Shown: piece by piece, positions 28,109 through 35,587 of the stretch
How positions within the stretch are numbered: the first letter of the stretch is position 1
Layout of the letters: the number at the start of each line of letters is the position of its first letter
Origin: Chromatium weissei
GTDB lineage: Bacteria; Pseudomonadota; Gammaproteobacteria; Chromatiales; Chromatiaceae
DNA: 64,000 nt
Direction: 5' to 3'
NCBI RefSeq assembly: GCF_016583765.1
Contig: NZ_NRRR01000001.1
Coordinates: 1-64,000 of the forward strand
Notes under the pieces: model-generated
Seen by the model: the letters and a program-made list of their open reading frames with translations, nothing else
Databases searched by the model: none
What the model was told of the DNA's origin: nothing
Program-made: the position numbers and the translations under genes

Positions 28109-28153
28109 CCAATTCCCACCCAATAAAAAAGCCTCCGTTTTGTTGAAGGCTTT
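28109..28153. terminator. Intrinsic terminator, repeat copy 3
   Basis: This is the same 45-bp element as 27465-27509 with one mismatch (TTTTGTT for TTTTATT in the loop). It lies between the pilin gene, which ends at 28179 on the minus strand, and the toxin-antitoxin pair. Reading on the minus strand, the hairpin is followed by TTTTTT, so it would terminate the pilin transcript. Confidence 0.8.
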
Positions 28154-28178
28154 GGCGCACGCATTAAACACAAAAAAT

Positions 28179-28610
28179 CTAAATTGCTGTACAACCAAAT
28201 GGACTATAAAAAGTCGATATAACATTTGATTTGCACTGCCAAGTTCCATCGACAGCACGATCGTAACGAATCGTTTTTCCAGTTATTTTGGGTGTTCCTC
28301 GCATCGTGCAACTGATTGCAGGTTCCGCACTTCCATCGCTACTAACTGCCGTCACAGTAATTGAACTGCAACTGTTCGTTGATGCTGATAATCCAATTCC
28401 TTCCAGAGTATAGACAGCCGCTGGATCGCCAGAAACCACCAGTAATTCATACTTGGTAATTCCAGCACGAATATCAGCAAGTGCTGCGCTAACCTGAGTT
28501 TTACCGATGTAGTCCATATAGGCTGGAACAGCAATTGATGCCAGAATGCCAATAATTGCCATTACAACCACTAACTCAATTAATGTGAAACCACCCGATA
28601 ATTTACACAT
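28179..28610 (-). CDS. Type IV pilin-like protein (second copy)
   Basis: This 143-residue prepilin has a short leader ending GG, then FTLIELVVVMAIIGILASIAVPAYMDYI: the PilD cleavage site, Glu at position 5 and the hydrophobic assembly helix. The globular part ends in a cysteine-bounded loop (DGTWQCKSN...SPFGC). It is a paralogue of the pilin encoded upstream at 28792-29214, sharing GLSAST and the C-terminal pattern. A strong GGGAGG ribosome site precedes the ATG. A terminator lies between the two genes, so expression may depend on readthrough or on an unseen promoter. Confidence 0.9.
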   Translation of the reverse strand: MCKLSGGFTLIELVVVMAIIGILASIAVPAYMDYIGKTQVSAALADIRAGITKYELLVVSGDPAAVYTLEGIGLSASTNSCSSITVTAVSSDGSAEPAISCTMRGTPKITGKTIRYDRAVDGTWQCKSNVISTFYSPFGCTAI

Positions 28611-28673
28611 CGTTGAATGCCTCCCAACGTTTAATTGAAATCTTTACTTAAAAGCGTTGGTATTTAATTCTAA

Positions 28674-28705
28674 AAAAACCCCGAATCCTAATTGGAAACG
28701 GGGTT
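28674..28705 (-). terminator. Intrinsic terminator of the upstream pilin gene
   Basis: Reading on the minus strand, AACCCCG and CGGGGTT form a stem around a 16-nt loop and are followed by a run of T. It lies 87 bp after the pilin stop at 28792 and before the second pilin gene. Confidence 0.82.
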
Positions 28706-28791
28706 CTTGTCGTGATTGCTAGATCAGGTTGAGAACGTGGGCAGCGAATTAAGCAATGCGCAAATTCGACTGACCGTTCTCAAGGTACTGA

Positions 28792-29214
28792 TTAAGGAGC
28801 AACACAACCTTTGGGATAGAATTTTGCGTCAGCATCAGTCGTGCACGTCCATGCCCCTGTAGTGCCGTCACGCTCCAAAGTAATGACTTTGCCCTTAACC
28901 ACTGGGTTACCATCGATCGTGCATTCGATTTTTGCAACACCAGCCGTTGAGACCGCAGCAGTAATTCCAGAGCACCGCGTTGTAGAAGCTGAAAGACCCA
29001 CATCACCAGGGAGAGCAAGTGCCGCACTCAAGCCTTCGTTAATTTGAGTTTCTGCCTGTGTCTTGCCGGGAGTGATGTCAGCCAGTGCGACAGTGACCTG
29101 ACTCTTAGCGATGTAATCCTGATAAGCCGGAACAGCAATCGCGGCCAAAATACCAATAATCGCAACCACGATCATCAGTTCGATCAGGGTAAAGCCTTGT
29201 TGATATTTTTTCAT
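28792..29214 (-). CDS. pilA: Type IV major pilin PilA
   Basis: This 140-residue prepilin has leader MKKYQQG, cleavage before [33 protein letters not shown], Glu5, and a C-terminal disulfide loop between GAWTCTT and YPKGC. It fits the group IVa pilins of gammaproteobacteria used for twitching, adhesion or DNA uptake. GGAG lies 8 nt before the ATG. A sigma-54 promoter about 100 bp upstream matches the usual PilR/RpoN control of major pilin genes. No assembly genes (pilB, pilC, pilD) are in the window. Confidence 0.93.
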   Translation of the reverse strand: MKKYQQGFTLIELMIVVAIIGILAAIAVPAYQDYIAKSQVTVALADITPGKTQAETQINEGLSAALALPGDVGLSASTTRCSGITAAVSTAGVAKIECTIDGNPVVKGKVITLERDGTTGAWTCTTDADAKFYPKGCVAP

Positions 29215-29309
29215 TGTCGTACTCCAAAGATGAATGAAATAACCGAATTGAAACCAGAAACGGAGCGCGGTATTGAATGCGTAATGCGAGTCGTTTCCTG
29301 ATGACGGTT

Positions 29310-29327
29310 GAGCAGTTGCCGTGCCAA
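29310..29327 (-). promoter_or_regulatory. Sigma-54 promoter of pilA
   Basis: On the minus strand the sequence reads TTGGCACGGCAACTGCTC. The GG (-24) and GC (-12) dinucleotides are separated by exactly ten bases, and TTGGCACG and TGCT match the RpoN consensus. The predicted start is about 85 nt before the pilA ATG. Activation by a PilR-type regulator is expected from the family, but no pilR gene is in view. Confidence 0.8.
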
Positions 29328-29410
29328 CATTTGCGCGGCGCTGCTGTTTGCGGTTAAGTCGTTTATTTTGCGGACGATTTAAGAAACTGGTGCGGAGTGG
29401 GTGCGGTGGG

Positions 29411-29498
29411 TGTCACACCCATAGGTGTGACAGTTTGAGCGCGTGTCACAGGGGGCCCTGTGACATTGCGCGTTGGTGTCACAGGTTGGGTGTGACAC
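29411..29498. repeat. Array of three hairpins sharing the arm TGTCACA
   Basis: Three successive inverted repeats use the same arm: TGTCACACC/GGTGTGACA with a 4-nt loop (29411-29432), TGTCACAGGG/CCCTGTGACA with a 2-nt centre (29444-29465), and GTGTCACA/TGTGACAC with a 7-nt loop (29476-29498). The third overlaps the stop and last codons of the thioesterase gene. None is followed by a T-run, so they are not ordinary terminators. Confidence 0.85.
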
Positions 29499-29949
29499 GC
29501 CGAAAAGATGCGTCCGTGTGTGCGTGACTGAGATCGGCAGCCAGCGTTGACGGCAAACGGCGCGGGCGCAATGAAATCGCGTCGACGCAGGCGATATTGA
29601 CCACGCCTCGACAACACAGCACGCCATCAGCAACACGACGCACGTCCTGCGTAAAGGTCAGACTCGCGCCACCCAAATGCGTTAACTGCGTGCGCACCGT
29701 TAATAAATCGTCGAAACGCGCCGGCGAGAGATAATCCAAATTGATACGCCGCGCCGTAAACAGCATATTTTCTACTTCACGCAACACATCTTGCGCATAA
29801 CCGAGCGACCGCAGCCATTCCGTGCGTCCACGTTCCATAAAACGCAGATAGTTGGCATAAAACACCACGCCCGCCGCGTCAGTATCTTCGTAGTAAACCC
29901 GCACCGGCCAATCAAACGTGGCATTGGAATCAACAGTTGGCATCGACAA
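29479..29949 (-). CDS. ybgC: Acyl-CoA thioesterase of the YbgC/4-hydroxybenzoyl-CoA thioesterase family
   Basis: This 156-residue hotdog-fold protein contains VRVYYEDTDAAGVVFYANYLRFMERGRTEWLR, with the catalytic Asp in the YYEDTDAAG loop. YbgC enzymes hydrolyse acyl-CoA thioesters and are usually encoded first in the tol-pal cluster. Here no tol or pal gene is near, so it is displaced. The C-terminal end (from about residue 130) is long and variable and overlaps the hairpin array. A TTG at 29949 has GAGG six nt upstream; the ATG at 29943 is the alternative. Confidence 0.88.
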   Translation of the reverse strand: MSMPTVDSNATFDWPVRVYYEDTDAAGVVFYANYLRFMERGRTEWLRSLGYAQDVLREVENMLFTARRINLDYLSPARFDDLLTVRTQLTHLGGASLTFTQDVRRVADGVLCCRGVVNIACVDAISLRPRRLPSTLAADLSHAHTDASFRRVTPNL

Positions 29950-30169
29950 TCGTCACCTCAATTCGCTGAAAAAACGCCGAGTTTAGCTGAACTGGATAAT
30001 TCGCAGCTTAAAATACAAATAACTGATTTAGTGTTGATTTTTAACGAGCAGCGCCGTGTTTTCAGTGAAAAGTGCGGCGGTTGGTGAGCACTGAACAACT
30101 CGAGACATTGAATCGAAAGGAACCAGCAGGACACCTCGCAAAGGAAGCGCCTGCTGTTTTTAGCGGATA

Positions 30170-30610
30170 TTAACGTGCGGGTGCTGCCTGTGGTTGTGCA
30201 GGTGCAGGCATTTGCGGAGGCATGGCGTAGGGTGCGCCGCCGTAAGGCATTGCGCCGTAACCACCATAGGGAGCGCCATAACCGTAAGGTGCACCGTAAC
30301 CGTAGGGAGCGCCATAACCATAGCCATCATTGCCATAGCCGCGTCCATCACCGTAGCCGTAACCACGACCGTCACCGCGTCCATAACCGCGACCGCTGCT
30401 GCGTCCACTGCCGCCCATGCTCATATTGAAGTCACCGTTGCCAGTGCCATCGCCAAACATGTCGCTCATGCCGTCCATCATGCCGTTGCCGTTATTGCCG
30501 TAACCGTTATTGCCATAACCAGGACCATTCCACCACGCATTGGCAGTGAAGGTGGCACAGCTCAGACCGACGACCGCAGCAAAACTCGCAATTTTCATGG
30601 CTTTCATCAT
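30170..30610 (-). CDS. Glycine/tyrosine-rich secreted protein, sulfur-globule-protein-like
   Basis: This 146-residue protein has a signal peptide (about 1-26, cleavage near TANA) followed by [16 protein letters not shown] and long GYG, GRGYG and APYGYG repeats, ending in a Pro/Ala/Gln tail. The mature start AWWNGP and Gly/Tyr/Asn-rich repeats resemble sulfur globule proteins such as SgpA/SgpB of purple sulfur bacteria, which coat periplasmic sulfur deposits. Low complexity makes this resemblance suggestive only; another structural or envelope protein is possible. The four-codon unit APYGYG is tandemly repeated near residues 98-115. The 395 bp upstream (30611-31005) are AT-rich and hold promoters but no gene. 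Confidence 0.7.
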   Translation of the reverse strand: MMKAMKIASFAAVVGLSCATFTANAWWNGPGYGNNGYGNNGNGMMDGMSDMFGDGTGNGDFNMSMGGSGRSSGRGYGRGDGRGYGYGDGRGYGNDGYGYGAPYGYGAPYGYGAPYGGYGAMPYGGAPYAMPPQMPAPAQPQAAPAR

Positions 30611-30958
30611 TGATAGGGCACTCTTGAATTAAAATTGATATGTCACGCTTATCAAAAGAAATTTTCTTTTTAAGAAACGCGAAGTCTGTTGTGGTTCAGT
30701 GCCGACAAACGGCGAATTCAGTATAAGCATTTAGAGAACACGCACGCAATCAAATCACGCACTATCAATTTATTCGCAGCAATCTGCTGAAATTAAATAA
30801 CGCTTTGTTATCAATGACTTTAATCAAATAAACTGCGCCAGCACAATCAGTGTTTAAGCAATTACTGGTTTGGTGTAACAATTAAAAAAACGCTCAAAAT
30901 GACACCAGACTTGATTAAAAACATAACGGAATTAAGGCTGTTCGCCTGTATTGCGTTC

Positions 30959-30989
30959 GTTCGGCGACGCGAGCGTCTGCGGCTATACT
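30959..30989 (+). promoter_or_regulatory. Candidate promoter with palindrome before the ABC transporter gene
   Basis: A good -10 box TATACT (30984-30989) stands 18 bp after a poor -35 (TTCGGC). Between them is the palindrome GACGC-GA-GCGTC (30966-30977), a possible operator. It would start transcription about ten bases before the GTG at 31006. Confidence 0.4.
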
Positions 30990-31044
30990 CGAATCTGTTT
31001 CCGTTGTGTTAAACCCATTCCTTCACGCTGCTCAGATTCCTGCG

Positions 31045-32853
31045 ATGCCTAATTTTTGGTCTCTTTTGAAGACACTCGGCGTTCCCATCAGCCGCGCCGT
31101 TTGGAACCGTTTGTTTCAAATGCTTGCCGATCTCAATCGCTCCAATGTCGGCGGACAAGCGCGAATGCTGCTGGCGCTGTTAATTGTTTTCATGTTTTCA
31201 ATTAACGGCTTAAACGTTCTAAACAGCTACGTCAACCGCGATTTTATGACCGCAATTGAACATCAAAACATGGAGAGTTTTGTGTTTTACGCCGTGCTTT
31301 ATCTCGGCGTGATTGCCATCGCCACCGTCGTCGCCGTGCTTTATCGTTACGCCGAAGAGCGACTGGCGCTGTTGTGGCGCAAGTGGTTGACGCAACACGC
31401 AATTGATCGCTATCTCAGCGACCGCACCTATTTTCGACTGCACAGCGCCGAGACGCTGACCAATCCCGACCAGCGCATTTCTGAAGACATTCGTGCGCTG
31501 ACCGCAACCACGCTGTCATTCACGCTGATGTTTCTCAACGCCAGCTTCACGGTGATTGCCTTTTCCGGCGTGTTATGGAGCATCAGTCCGCCGCTGTTTC
31601 TCGTCGCCGTGATTTACGCCATTCTCGGCTCGGTGCTGGCCATTTATCTCGGCAAGCCATTGGTTAAATTGAATTATGATCAACTTGACCGTGAAGCCAA
31701 TTTTCGCTCGCGGCTGGTGCACGTTCGTGAAAATGCGGAATCCGTGGCGCTGTTGCGGCGTGAAGGGCGCTTAAAAGCGCGGCTGCGCGACCGACTCGAT
31801 GATTTGACGGCCAATTTTCAGCGCATCATCGTGATTAACCGCAACCTCGGTTTTTTCACCACCGGCTATAACTATTTAATTCAATTGATTCCGGCGTTCA
31901 TCGTCGCGCCGCTATTCATCACGGGACATGCCGATTTTGGTGTCATCACCCAATCTGCCGTCGCGTTCGCCCATCTACTCGGCGCGTTCTCGCTCATCAT
32001 CACGCAATTTCAATCCATTTCGGCGTATACCGCCGTCGTCGCTCGACTCAACGCACTGCGCGACGCGATGTTAGAACCACGACTCAGCAGTTCACCGACG
32101 GTGGAATTCAGCCCCGCGTGCGGCAGTGTCGCGTTTGAACAACTCACGCTGTATTCCCCCCGCGACGGACATGCGCTGGTGAAAGAACTCAGTGTGTCGA
32201 TTCCGGCGGGCGTGTGTTTGCTGGTGCGCTCGACCAGTGAATCGGCAGAAAAGGCGCTGTTTCGTGCAACGGCTGATCTGTGGTCACACGGCAAAGGGCG
32301 CATTCTGCATCCCGGTCACGATGAAATCTTTTTTCTGCCCGAGCGTCCGTATTTACCGCCGGGCACGTTGCGTGAAGTGCTGTTGCGCACCGGACAAGAA
32401 CGCGGCATTCCCGATTGGCAAATTTGCGACAGTCTCGCCAGTTTGAATTTGGAACACGCGCTGGTCAAAGCTGGCGGTCTCGATGTGGAACAAAATTGGA
32501 GCGATCTACTGTCGCTCGGCGAGCAGCAGCGGCTCGCATTTGCCCGAGTGCTGCTCGCCGCGCCGCAATTCGTGTTTTTAGATCATCCGAGCCGCAGTCT
32601 CAGCGAATGTGTCGTTGGAGAATTACTGAATCTGCTGCGTCATCAAGAGATTACCTATCTCACACTCGGCGACGTGGCCGACGATCCGCGTTTTTATGAC
32701 CGCCTGCTGACCATCGCTGACGACGGCAGTTGGCAATTGCGCCCGCCCGGAGATCGGCGTGTGGCGCAGCGTCCGTCCATCGTGCCCACACCCACGCGGC
32801 GCAGCGATGACATCGTTGTTCTAAAAAAGGATTCCGCTGATGTTTCCCACTAA
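31045..32853 (+). CDS. SbmA/BacA-type ABC transporter with degenerate ATPase domain
   Basis: The N-terminal two thirds is an ABC_membrane_2 / SbmA-BacA-like domain with about six membrane helices and family motifs such as WRKWLTQHAIDRYL, NPDQRISEDI and VRENAESVALLRREGR. In YddA-like relatives the C-terminal third is an ATPase. Here the Walker A site reads RSTSESAEKAL where GPSGSGKSSL is expected (32227-32259), so the glycines and catalytic Lys are gone. The Q-loop Gln is Glu (32341), the Walker B Glu is His (FLDHPS, 32584), and the H-loop His is Asp (LGDVAD, 32671). The signature survives as LSLGEQQRLAFAR. Transport, if any, is probably driven by another energy source. ATG 31045 is used; a GTG at 31006 is possible. 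It overlaps the GH1 gene by 14 nt. Confidence 0.88.
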   Translation: MPNFWSLLKTLGVPISRAVWNRLFQMLADLNRSNVGGQARMLLALLIVFMFSINGLNVLNSYVNRDFMTAIEHQNMESFVFYAVLYLGVIAIATVVAVLYRYAEERLALLWRKWLTQHAIDRYLSDRTYFRLHSAETLTNPDQRISEDIRALTATTLSFTLMFLNASFTVIAFSGVLWSISPPLFLVAVIYAILGSVLAIYLGKPLVKLNYDQLDREANFRSRLVHVRENAESVALLRREGRLKARLRDRLDDLTANFQRIIVINRNLGFFTTGYNYLIQLIPAFIVAPLFITGHADFGVITQSAVAFAHLLGAFSLIITQFQSISAYTAVVARLNALRDAMLEPRLSSSPTVEFSPACGSVAFEQLTLYSPRDGHALVKELSVSIPAGVCLLVRSTSESAEKALFRATADLWSHGKGRILHPGHDEIFFLPERPYLPPGTLREVLLRTGQERGIPDWQICDSLASLNLEHALVKAGGLDVEQNWSDLLSLGEQQRLAFARVLLAAPQFVFLDHPSRSLSECVVGELLNLLRHQEITYLTLGDVADDPRFYDRLLTIADDGSWQLRPPGDRRVAQRPSIVPTPTRRSDDIVVLKKDSADVSH

Positions 32854-34159
32854 TTTTCTCTGGGGCGCGGCCACTTCTGCTTATCAAATCGAAGGCGATC
32901 CGCTCGCTGCGGGCGCTGGCGCGAGCATCTGGCATCAATTCGCACATCAATCGGGACGCATTGCCAACGGTGACACCGGCGATGTCGCCTGCGGACATTA
33001 CCGACACTGGGCGAAAGATGTGGCGCTGATGGCGGAATTGGGCTTAACCGCGTATCGGTTCAGTGTGGCGTGGGGACGCGTGTTGCCGAACGGTATCGGC
33101 GCAGTCAATCAAGCTGGTTTGGATTTTTATCGGCGTTTGATCGACGCGCTGTGCGAACGCGGCATCACGCCGATGTTGACGCTGTATCACTGGGATTTGC
33201 CGCAAGCCTTGCAGGAACGCGGCGGCTGGCAACATGCCGATAGCCCAACGTGGTTTGCGAATTATGCCGAGGTGCTGATTCGTGCCGTCGATGATCGCGT
33301 GCCGCTGTGGATCACGTTGAATGAACCTTGGGTTGTGACCGTGCCCGGACATTTGGAAGGTGTGCACGCGCCGGGGTTGCAAAATCGCGCCGCCACTCCG
33401 CGAGTTGCGCATCATTTATTGTTGGCACACGCGGCGGCGGTGGCGGTGTATCGCGCCCTCGGTCGTCATCAAATTGGACTGGCAGTCAATTTGGAACCGC
33501 AAACGCCCGCCAGCACCTCGACTGCCGATCAACTTGCCGCGCACCGCCGCGATGCGTTTATCAATCGCTGGTTTTTGAACCCGCTACTGCTCGGCAGCTA
33601 TCCACCTGAATTGCCTGAGATTTTCGGTGCGGACTGGCCGAATTTCCCTGCCAGCGAGCTGGCGCAAATTCACACGACAACCGATTTCATCGGCGTGAAT
33701 TACTACTCACGCGGTTTGGTGCGAGCCGATGCAACGGAGCAATCGCTCGGTGCTCGCCGCATTCAACCGCTGAATGCGCCGTGCACGACGATGGGCTGGG
33801 AAATTTATTCAGCGGGATTGACCGAAACGCTATTGGAATTGCGCAACCGTTATGGCGATATTCCGCTGTATATCACTGAAAACGGCGCAGCATTTATTGA
33901 TTCGGTACAGGCTGGCATTATCAATGATGCAGCGCGAGTGAATTATTTGAAATCGCATTTACACGCAGCACAATTGGCGCTGGCGCAGGGTATTGATTTA
34001 CGCGGTTATTTCGTGTGGTCGCTATTCGATAATTTTGAATGGGCAGAAGGTTATGCCCAACGCTTCGGATTGATTCACATTGATGCGCAAAATGGAAACC
34101 GCACCTTCAAACGCAGCGCCCACTGGTATCGTGAGTTTATTCAAAACGGCGGATTTTAA
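32840..34159 (+). CDS. GH1 family beta-glucosidase
   Basis: This 439-residue cytoplasmic glycoside hydrolase has NFLWGAATSAYQIEG near its start, the acid/base Glu in TLNEPW (E162), the nucleophile in YITENGA (E347), and the C-terminal YFVWSLFDNFEWAEGYAQRFGL. Family GH1 enzymes cleave beta-glucosides or related sugars with retention. Its start lies inside the 3' end of the ABC gene, so the two are translationally linked. A transport role for a glycoside is possible, but SbmA/BacA relatives usually carry peptides. Confidence 0.95.
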   Translation: MFPTNFLWGAATSAYQIEGDPLAAGAGASIWHQFAHQSGRIANGDTGDVACGHYRHWAKDVALMAELGLTAYRFSVAWGRVLPNGIGAVNQAGLDFYRRLIDALCERGITPMLTLYHWDLPQALQERGGWQHADSPTWFANYAEVLIRAVDDRVPLWITLNEPWVVTVPGHLEGVHAPGLQNRAATPRVAHHLLLAHAAAVAVYRALGRHQIGLAVNLEPQTPASTSTADQLAAHRRDAFINRWFLNPLLLGSYPPELPEIFGADWPNFPASELAQIHTTTDFIGVNYYSRGLVRADATEQSLGARRIQPLNAPCTTMGWEIYSAGLTETLLELRNRYGDIPLYITENGAAFIDSVQAGIINDAARVNYLKSHLHAAQLALAQGIDLRGYFVWSLFDNFEWAEGYAQRFGLIHIDAQNGNRTFKRSAHWYREFIQNGGF

Positions 34160-34160
34160 G

Positions 34161-35033
34161 ATGAACGCAAAAGTTGCCAAATCACTATCGACACTCGGTA
34201 TTTTAACCGCTGTTATTTTAATGACATCCGGTTGCTTAATGACGATTACCGAACCTGCATTGCAAGTTGATTACGCGCCGCCCATTGCCGTTGATTACCG
34301 TCCATTATTTTATAACGGCTATACCGTTTATTTTGCGGATGATGGAATTCCATATTATTTACGCGGCGGAGCACGCTATTGGATTCCGTATCACGCTCGC
34401 GCTCGCTATATTGATCATTGGCACCATCACAAAAAAGAGTATTACAATTGGTATCGTCGTCGTGACAATCGCCATTTTAATGATTGGAAAGGGCGCGATA
34501 ACGATTGGCGACGTGATGATCGACCGCGTCAATTTGATGGAAATAGTCGTAATAACAATTCGCAACAAGATTGGTATCGAAATCGTTTTAATAACCAGCG
34601 CAATGATCTTTCACGGCGATTTGATGGACGAAATCGCCAGCCCAATTCACCACAAATTGATTCAGCGCCCGCACGGAATTGGAATCGAGATGAGACGAAT
34701 TCTCGTAGAATATCGAATGATAATTCGCGCCAATTTGATAGACCCAAGCGCAATTCAAATTCTGATTTACCGCCATCTCGTTCACCGTCAGAGCAAAATC
34801 GTTTTGATAGACCGCGCAATGACAATTCACGTCGAGTTGATGGACAAAATCGTCAGCAAAATCCATCACAAATGTATTCACCGTCAGAGCAAAATCAGCG
34901 CCGTTCTAATAGACCGTCTGACGATTATCCGCGACAAGCAAATAAAACGAATCGCAACGTAAATTCACCGCCAGAGCGGGATGCTTTTGAGGCAATACGC
35001 GATGATGATCCGCTGAAATCGCATTCGCAGTAA
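34161..35033 (+). CDS. Arg/Asn-rich lipoprotein of unknown function
   Basis: This 290-residue protein starts just after the GH1 stop. It has a lipoprotein signal with lipobox MTSGC (about residue 21), a short aromatic region (VDYRPLFYNGYTVYFADDG, YYLRGGARYWIPYH), a His-rich patch (DHWHHHKKEYYNWYRRR) and then a long disordered tail rich in Asn, Arg, Asp, Gln and Ser. The tail contains degenerate repeats such as SRRFDGRNRQPNSPQ and SRRVDGQNRQQNPSQ. A surface-exposed or peptidoglycan-contacting role is possible but not shown. The ATG at 34161 gives the signal peptide; an earlier in-frame ATG lies inside the GH1 gene. Confidence 0.75.
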   Translation: MNAKVAKSLSTLGILTAVILMTSGCLMTITEPALQVDYAPPIAVDYRPLFYNGYTVYFADDGIPYYLRGGARYWIPYHARARYIDHWHHHKKEYYNWYRRRDNRHFNDWKGRDNDWRRDDRPRQFDGNSRNNNSQQDWYRNRFNNQRNDLSRRFDGRNRQPNSPQIDSAPARNWNRDETNSRRISNDNSRQFDRPKRNSNSDLPPSRSPSEQNRFDRPRNDNSRRVDGQNRQQNPSQMYSPSEQNQRRSNRPSDDYPRQANKTNRNVNSPPERDAFEAIRDDDPLKSHSQ

Positions 35034-35049
35034 CTGGACTATTTCCTGA

Positions 35050-35313
35050 TTATTTGGTTGCGATCAAAGGAAATTGCTGCGGATTTTCAATAGATTCAAG
35101 CGCCAAATCAACATCAATATCGGGCCAATATAGATGATGCGATTGTGGTCGCTCGATATTAAATATCGCTGATAATGGCGCATGTTTGAACCATGGAAAC
35201 TCTATAAAAGGAAGAAATAACTCTTTATTGTCTAGTAATAACCAAAACCCGTGTTGGGAAATGTGAGTGACTTCAACTGCCGAAATGTTTTCGCCAAGCG
35301 TCACGAATTGCAT
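35050..35313 (-). CDS. DUF2442 domain-containing protein
   Basis: This 87-residue protein reads ISAVEVTHISQHGFWLLLDNKELFLPFIEFPWF...LYWPDIDVDLALESIENP, the DUF2442 pattern. These small proteins regularly sit next to DUF4160 proteins, and the pairing suggests a toxin-antitoxin-like two-gene unit, though function is unproven. It overlaps the DUF4160 gene upstream by 41 nt. Confidence 0.85.
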   Translation of the reverse strand: MQFVTLGENISAVEVTHISQHGFWLLLDNKELFLPFIEFPWFKHAPLSAIFNIERPQSHHLYWPDIDVDLALESIENPQQFPLIATK

Positions 35314-35512
35314 TTGAATTTGCCTCTATGAGTTGTTGGACAATGTATAGGTCTTTTGTAGTTAAACCGTAGTTTTTTGCTAATTCGATATTTGGTTCCA
35401 TCCAACACTTAGCTTCGCCATGTCCACAATGGACATGTATATGCATTCTTAGTTCTTCACGGGAAAAGAAAAAGAAGCGAAATCCACTTTCTTGGAATAC
35501 CGTTGGACTCAC
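35273..35512 (-). CDS. DUF4160 domain-containing protein
   Basis: This 79-residue protein has the DUF4160 motif FFFFSREELRMHIHVHCGHGEAKCWMEP, a His-rich beta strand region, then NYGLTTKDLYIVQQLIEANSNAIRDAWRKHFG. The GTG at 35512 was chosen because a strong GGAGG site lies five bases upstream; the longer in-frame TTG start would place that site inside the gene. It forms an overlapping pair with the DUF2442 gene. Confidence 0.82.
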   Translation of the reverse strand: MSPTVFQESGFRFFFFSREELRMHIHVHCGHGEAKCWMEPNIELAKNYGLTTKDLYIVQQLIEANSNAIRDAWRKHFGS

Positions 35513-35587
35513 TAAAAACCTCCGCAAGTTATTGTAATGTTCATTACTTATAAACTTGTCTCTGAAATAGACTCATTCAACGCCTTC

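Noticed and set aside
29411-29498. CRP binding sites in the TGTCACA hairpins
   Set aside because: The half-sites are in the order TCACA...TGTGA or are spaced far from the TGTGA-N6-TCACA arrangement, and no promoter lies downstream in a suitable place.
30194-30613. A Val/Thr/Ala/His-rich frame antisense to the sulfur-globule-like gene
   Set aside because: The repetitive composition mirrors the Gly/Tyr codons on the minus strand, which has the signal peptide.
34267-34962. A 231-codon plus-strand frame overlapping the lipoprotein gene in another frame
   Set aside because: It has no ribosome site and reads as a repetitive Ile/Arg/His-rich translation. Its openness comes from the low-complexity AAT/CGT-rich codons of the lipoprotein tail, which has a proper signal peptide and lipobox.
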